8,577 nucleotides of DNA from positions 1-8,577 of the forward strand of contig JACQOL010000036.1 in NCBI GenBank assembly GCA_016202555.1. Reading direction: 5' to 3'. Below the pieces are notes generated by a model, which worked only from the letters and a program-made list of their open reading frames with translations, did no database searches and had not been told where the DNA came from. Both the position numbers and the translations under genes were made by a program. Shown one piece after another: positions 7,349 to 8,577 of the stretch; the stretch's first letter is position 1, and each line of letters begins with the position of its first letter. This DNA is from Chloroflexota bacterium (GTDB taxonomy: Bacteria > Chloroflexota > Dehalococcoidia > Dehalococcoidales > UBA2162).

Positions 7349-7380
7349 GAGCTCTCAATGACTTCGGCTGGTATGATTAA
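7349..7380 (+). repeat. Orphan 32-base URO-D 3' end after SBP 2
   Basis: Starts one base after the SBP 2 stop and matches the last 32 bases of URO-D 4 (8476-8507) with two substitutions, one of them TAA for TAG. The join (GGGACGCTAGAGAGC) is identical to the one after SBP 1, which points to a single original joining event copied later. The following spacer (GCAATAAAATA...) is closest to the spacer after URO-D 1. Confidence 0.92.
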
Positions 7381-7415
7381 GCAATAAAATAAATATACAA
7401 AAGGAGGTTAGGACA

Positions 7416-8507
7416 ATGAAGACAAGAGTAAGAAAAGCGACGATGACCAACAAAGAGAGGGTGGAGGCATTACTAAGGAGAGAGAAGCCTGACCGGGTGC
7501 CTTTCTGGCCGGGCGGCACGAGCTTTGCTGTACTATGCCAGGGAGGTTCCATTGCTGACCGATACACCTGTGAACCAAAGGTGATGAGCAGGGTGTATCA
7601 AGCTGAAAAGAAAGCTTGTCACGAGTTTGACTGGGTCTTCGCTCCAAATTTTATGGCTCTTCGAGCCAACCGCGGAGCGTTCGGTGGTGAAGTTGGTTTA
7701 CCCACTAATAAATATTCTCAGGGACAATTTGTTGTCAAGTTCGCCGTCGAAACTGCGGAAGAGGTGATGGCACTGAAACAACCTGATGTCAAAACCATTT
7801 ACTCCTCTTTGATGGATTTCTATAAGTGGGTAATCCAGGATGAGGATGCCAACAAACCATTTAAGGCCACTTTTGGTTGTCTTAGTGTGATGAACACCGC
7901 CGCCGGTATCGCTGGCTATGACAAGCTGTGCAAATGGATGCTTCAGAAGCCGGAAATCGCCCACCACTTGATTCGTTTGGCGGCTGACTATCAGATTGCC
8001 ACCGCTCAATACTTCAGTGATATCTTTGGTGTCAACCGGATATTACCGACCGGAGCGAACGCAGCGGCATCCAATCAGCTAATCTCCCCGAAACACTTTG
8101 AGCAGTTTGCCCTGCCTTATCTCAAAGAGGTTCACCAAAAAGTACTGGCGATGGGCTTTAAGCATCTTCAGCAACACCCTTGCGGTGAACATAACTTAAA
8201 CCTGCCTTACTGGCAACAGGTGCCGCTGGGCGACCCGGGGATTTTTTACCTTGGTAATGAAGTTGACCTGGAAACAGCGGCGAACTATTTTCCCAACGAC
8301 ATCATTGAAGGTAACCTGGATACGACGGTTATCCAGTGCGGCACCCCGGAAGAAGTTTATCAGGAGGCAAGGAAGGTAATTGAGCAAGGCAAGAGCTTAT
8401 CTAATGGCTTTATCCTCCGTCCCGCCTGTGAGCTACCGCCACTAGCCCCCGTTGATAACATCAGGGCAATCACCCGAGCCCTCAATGACTTCGGCTGGTA
8501 TGATTAG
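7416..8507 (+). CDS. URO-D superfamily protein 4, probable zinc/cobamide methyltransferase (subtype A)
   Basis: The 363-residue protein has putative zinc site H254-P-C256 and C338. Subtype A marks match URO-D 1: S-V-M-N-T-A-A-G (157-164), P-T-G-A-N-A (211-216), F-Y-L-G-N-E (277-282) and D-L-E-T-A-A (284-289). Its C-terminal marks (I-I-E-G-N-L, Q-C-G-T-P, I-L-R-P-A-C) are instead those of URO-D 2. It carries extra cysteines at 41, 52 and 155 not shared by URO-D 1; their meaning is unclear. AAAAGGAGG (7399-7407) lies 8 bases before the ATG. It follows the orphan tail of the SBP 2 junction and precedes URO-D 5 by 29 bases, so it probably belongs to the same transcript. Cobamide-linked methyl transfer is inferred from the H-x-C...C motif. 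Confidence 0.9.
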   Translation: MKTRVRKATMTNKERVEALLRREKPDRVPFWPGGTSFAVLCQGGSIADRYTCEPKVMSRVYQAEKKACHEFDWVFAPNFMALRANRGAFGGEVGLPTNKYSQGQFVVKFAVETAEEVMALKQPDVKTIYSSLMDFYKWVIQDEDANKPFKATFGCLSVMNTAAGIAGYDKLCKWMLQKPEIAHHLIRLAADYQIATAQYFSDIFGVNRILPTGANAAASNQLISPKHFEQFALPYLKEVHQKVLAMGFKHLQQHPCGEHNLNLPYWQQVPLGDPGIFYLGNEVDLETAANYFPNDIIEGNLDTTVIQCGTPEEVYQEARKVIEQGKSLSNGFILRPACELPPLAPVDNIRAITRALNDFGWYD

Positions 8508-8536
8508 GATAAAATAAATATAATAAGGAGGATACC

Positions 8537-8577
8537 ATGAAGACAAGAGTAAGAAAGGCGACGATGACCAACAAAGA
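8537..8577 (+). CDS. URO-D superfamily protein 5, 5' end only
   Basis: ATG at 8537 follows AAGGAG (8525-8530) and opens 13 codons reading M-K-T-R-V-R-K-A-T-M-T-N-K before the window ends. The 41 bases differ from the starts of URO-D 3 and 4 at a single base (AAG for AAA at codon 7). The array therefore continues to the right. Subtype and integrity cannot be judged from this fragment. Confidence 0.88.
   Translation, partial: MKTRVRKATMTNK

Larger units (their letters stand above)
189..8577 (+). repeat. Tandem paralogue array (URO-D x5, SBP x2)
   Basis: All genes belong to two paralogous families. The first ~40 bases of each URO-D gene, a central 35-base block and the last 32 bases are nearly or fully identical at DNA level between copies, while intervening stretches differ clearly. 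The two SBP genes are likewise near-identical in the signal-peptide region and at the 3' junction. The array is open at the right edge of the window. Such direct repeats favour unequal crossing-over and gene conversion and could confuse short-read assembly. Confidence 0.85.

Overview
The window holds one continuous plus-strand gene array. Four full-length paralogues of the uroporphyrinogen-decarboxylase-like superfamily (URO-D fold, cobamide methyltransferase branch) alternate with two paralogous lipoprotein substrate-binding proteins of the oligopeptide/nickel ABC transporter family (SBP_bac_5). A fifth URO-D paralogue starts at the right edge. The order is URO-D 1, URO-D 2, SBP 1, URO-D 3, SBP 2, URO-D 4, URO-D 5 (cut off). 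Gaps are 29-70 bases, each gene has its own strong Shine-Dalgarno sequence, and no terminator is visible between genes, so the array probably lies on one transcript. No real gene is seen on the minus strand.

The organism looks like an anaerobic bacterium, most likely an uncultivated member of the Chloroflexota (Dehalococcoidia-like). This is inference: the SBP signal peptide style, the Ala/Pro/Thr/Lys linker after the lipid cysteine, and tandem URO-D-like methyltransferases beside orphan SBPs are familiar from that group. No rRNA or marker gene is present to prove it.

Bases 1-188 carry a strong hairpin with a short T-run (37-79), probably the terminator of an upstream gene, then an AT-rich leader. 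That leader contains a perfect TATAAT box and a decayed copy of the URO-D gene end. URO-D 1 and 2 (189-2415) follow as a tight pair, then SBP 1 (2450-4300), URO-D 3 (4371-5450), SBP 2 (GTG start, 5494-7347), URO-D 4 (7416-8507) and the start of URO-D 5 (8537 on).

All four complete URO-D proteins keep an H-x-C ... C pattern with exactly 81 residues between the two cysteines. This matches the zinc site of methylcobamide:thiol methyltransferases (MtaA/MtbA type) rather than heme-pathway HemE. The working model is that the SBPs capture a small substrate outside the cell and the enzymes handle methyl groups carried on a cobamide. No corrinoid protein, first methyltransferase, permease or ATPase is in the window, so substrate and pathway remain open.

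The most striking structural feature is that each SBP stop codon is followed, one base later, by an untranslated 32-base copy of the 3' end of a URO-D gene. Each SBP is thus a cassette between direct repeats of that end. With the mosaic pattern of differences among paralogues, this shows an array built by duplication and recombination.
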